Assembly (NCBI GenBank): GCA_044426075.1 | Contig: JAWXUT010000001.1 | Location: forward strand, 1-50,688 | Direction of reading: 5' to 3' | DNA: 50,688 nucleotides | DNA from: JAWXUT01 sp044426075 | GTDB lineage: Bacteria > Bacillota > Clostridia > Christensenellales > DTU072 | Part shown: piece by piece, positions 49,317-50,688 of the stretch | Numbering within the stretch: the first letter of the stretch is position 1 | How the letters are laid out: every line of letters starts with the position of its first letter | Position numbers and translations under genes: made by a program | The notes under the pieces: model-generated | What the model saw: the letters and a program-made list of their open reading frames with translations, nothing else | Told to the model about the DNA's origin: nothing | Databases searched by the model: none

Positions 49317-50688
49317 CTATTTGCTTGCTAGTTTTTTAACTGCACCGAACTTGCCTTTTTCTATTGCATGTACAAATGCAATGTCATTTTTAGAACCTAA
49401 TTTTTTTATTTCTGCTACGGTGTCTTTGTAGCTTATAACATTGAACATATCAGCTTTTGCTTTTATGCAATACTCGTTAAAAAACTCTTTTCTTATTTTT
49501 GTAAGGGCATATTTATGTGTGTGTACTTTACACAACTGTATTAAGCCCCTTGTTTGGTCAGTAAACTTCTTTCTTGATGACATATGTGTATCTAAATGCT
49601 TAAATATATCAAAATGAACGTATAGCCTTTGGTCATCTGCTGCTACATCTTGCCCTTCTCTTGCTAATCTATAGTAATACAAATATTCTGATATTGACAC
49701 AACTGAACGCGCAGAAGAATATATTTCAACCTTAAAAGGCAAATCATCAAATCTTGGCAAATCTGTATAGAATGAAATTTTTGATTGCTCGATTCTACTT
49801 CTTAAATAAATACCGCGCCAAATTGCAACTCGTAAACTTGCCATAAGTTCACGAACTTTTGCAGCATCTGTAACGCCATTACAATATGGATAACCGATAT
49901 TATCCTCAACTTGTACAATTTCGCCCGTATTTTCATATAAAAAATTAAATCCGCAGTGGCTAATTTCATAACTGCCTTGCATAGCTCTTGATAATAATTT
50001 TTTATACATTGTTGGGTCAATATAATCATCTGGATCTATAAAGCCGATATAGGTGCCTTGTGCCCTATCCATGCCATATTGCCTTGCTGAAGCACAACCA
50101 CCATTTTCTTTAGTTAGTAGTTTAATTCTGTTATCATTTTTTGCATATTCTTGCACTATTTCTGCACAATTATCGGGTGAACCATCATCAACAAATAAAA
50201 ATTCAATGTAGGGAGCTTTCCACGCAGTTACGGTTTCTATGCACTTTGGTAAATATTTTGCTATGTTGTACATAGGCAAAATTACACTTAGTTCTATATC
50301 CCTTTTTGTCCATGCTAAAATTTCGCTAGGCTTATCTATCCCCCAACCGAACAAATACATACTTTCGGCATATTCTCTAGCTTTTTCCCATACGCTAAAT
50401 GAACTTACATCATCACTATTCAATGTACCAACAATATGTTGTGGTTTAAAAAATTCTAGTTCATATATTATTGCATCTTCAGAATCGGGCGTATCAAAAA
50501 CAAAGGCATCGCAGTCTAAACTTTTTGCCTTATCTAGCCCATCACGCAACAAATATGTTATTTTTTTAGGCATATTAATTGTTTTATCAAATTCAGTTAT
50601 TTTTTTTAATTCTTGTTTTACATCTTTTAATTGTTCTTGCTCATTCCAAATTAGACATACTTCTGTTAACTTTGTCACTTTAAGAATA
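49317..50688 (-). CDS. Glycosyltransferase family 2 (5' end outside window)
   Basis: At least 453 residues. A domain of about 130 residues of unknown type precedes a GT-A fold: SVILPMYN (131-138), FVDDGSPDN (162-170), GGCASARQ and the metal motif DPDD (215-218). It resembles capsule and teichoic acid chain transferases that move a single sugar from a UDP or similar donor. The GTG at 50678 has no ribosome site and the frame stays open to the window edge, so the true start may lie beyond. It is the first visible gene of the run ending with kdsC; no promoter for that run is in view. Confidence 0.82.
   Translation of the reverse strand, partial: ILKVTKLTEVCLIWNEQEQLKDVKQELKKITEFDKTINMPKKITYLLRDGLDKAKSLDCDAFVFDTPDSEDAIIYELEFFKPQHIVGTLNSDDVSSFSVWEKAREYAESMYLFGWGIDKPSEILAWTKRDIELSVILPMYNIAKYLPKCIETVTAWKAPYIEFLFVDDGSPDNCAEIVQEYAKNDNRIKLLTKENGGCASARQYGMDRAQGTYIGFIDPDDYIDPTMYKKLLSRAMQGSYEISHCGFNFLYENTGEIVQVEDNIGYPYCNGVTDAAKVRELMASLRVAIWRGIYLRSRIEQSKISFYTDLPRFDDLPFKVEIYSSARSVVSISEYLYYYRLAREGQDVAADDQRLYVHFDIFKHLDTHMSSRKKFTDQTRGLIQLCKVHTHKYALTKIRKEFFNEYCIKAKADMFNVISYKDTVAEIKKLGSKNDIAFVHAIEKGKFGAVKKLASK

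Overview
The window looks like a chromosome segment of a low-GC, endospore-forming Bacillota (Clostridia-like, probably an uncultured gut-type lineage). The signs are: the yicC-gmk-rpoZ-coaBC-priA-def-fmt-rsmB-rlmN-rsgA-rpe block typical of Firmicutes; an unflagged 25-codon spoVM directly after rpe, as in Bacillus; strong AGGAGG-type ribosome sites; sigma-A promoters; smc-ftsY linkage; and a GalT of the Firmicutes type. No lipid A genes are in view, but a complete CMP-Kdo pathway sits at the right-hand end. The taxon itself cannot be fixed from the sequence alone.

Region 1 (190-11575, + strand) is one tight operon-like run from a HypE/AIR-synthase-like gene through nucleotide, CoA, replication-restart, formyl-Met and ribosome-maturation genes to rpe and spoVM. 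remA and the prpC/prkC phosphatase-kinase pair, often found inside this block, are absent. A hairpin element (11573-11701) and two terminators separate it from region 2 (11925-19385, - strand): GTP-type pckG, then galT-dnaX-ybaB-recR-lysA. galT and galK diverge from overlapping promoters. Region 3 (19526-28352, +) holds galK, lgt, pncB, smc, ftsY and a leaderless coiled-coil gene, ending in an array of the same hairpin element and 79-bp tandem repeats.

Region 4 (28886-36659) holds an OFA-type transporter, a strongly promoted Gfo/Idh/MocA dehydrogenase, tRNA-Val(GAC), an eukaryote-like IleRS2 with the altered signature GIHH, and an AlbA_2/wHTH regulator whose promoter is embedded in 11-bp iterons. 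Region 5 (36924-42629) has guaB-guaA and a cytosolic family 3 glycosidase, followed by a 40-bp tandem array.

Region 6 (42983 to the window edge, - strand) is a surface-polysaccharide operon: a GT2 glycosyltransferase (cut by the window edge), a 1122-residue three-part protein (GT-B transferase with KPHP and GSDS motifs, middle region, coiled coil, DUF6270-like domain), then kdsB-kdsA-kdsD-kdsC, which together make CMP-Kdo from ribulose 5-phosphate. This points to a Kdo-containing capsule or wall glycan in a spore-former and is the strongest candidate for an undescribed system here. Other highlights are the IleRS GXHH motif (linked in published work to very high mupirocin resistance), a possible programmed -1 frameshift in dnaX, and the two hairpin elements that each begin at a stop codon.
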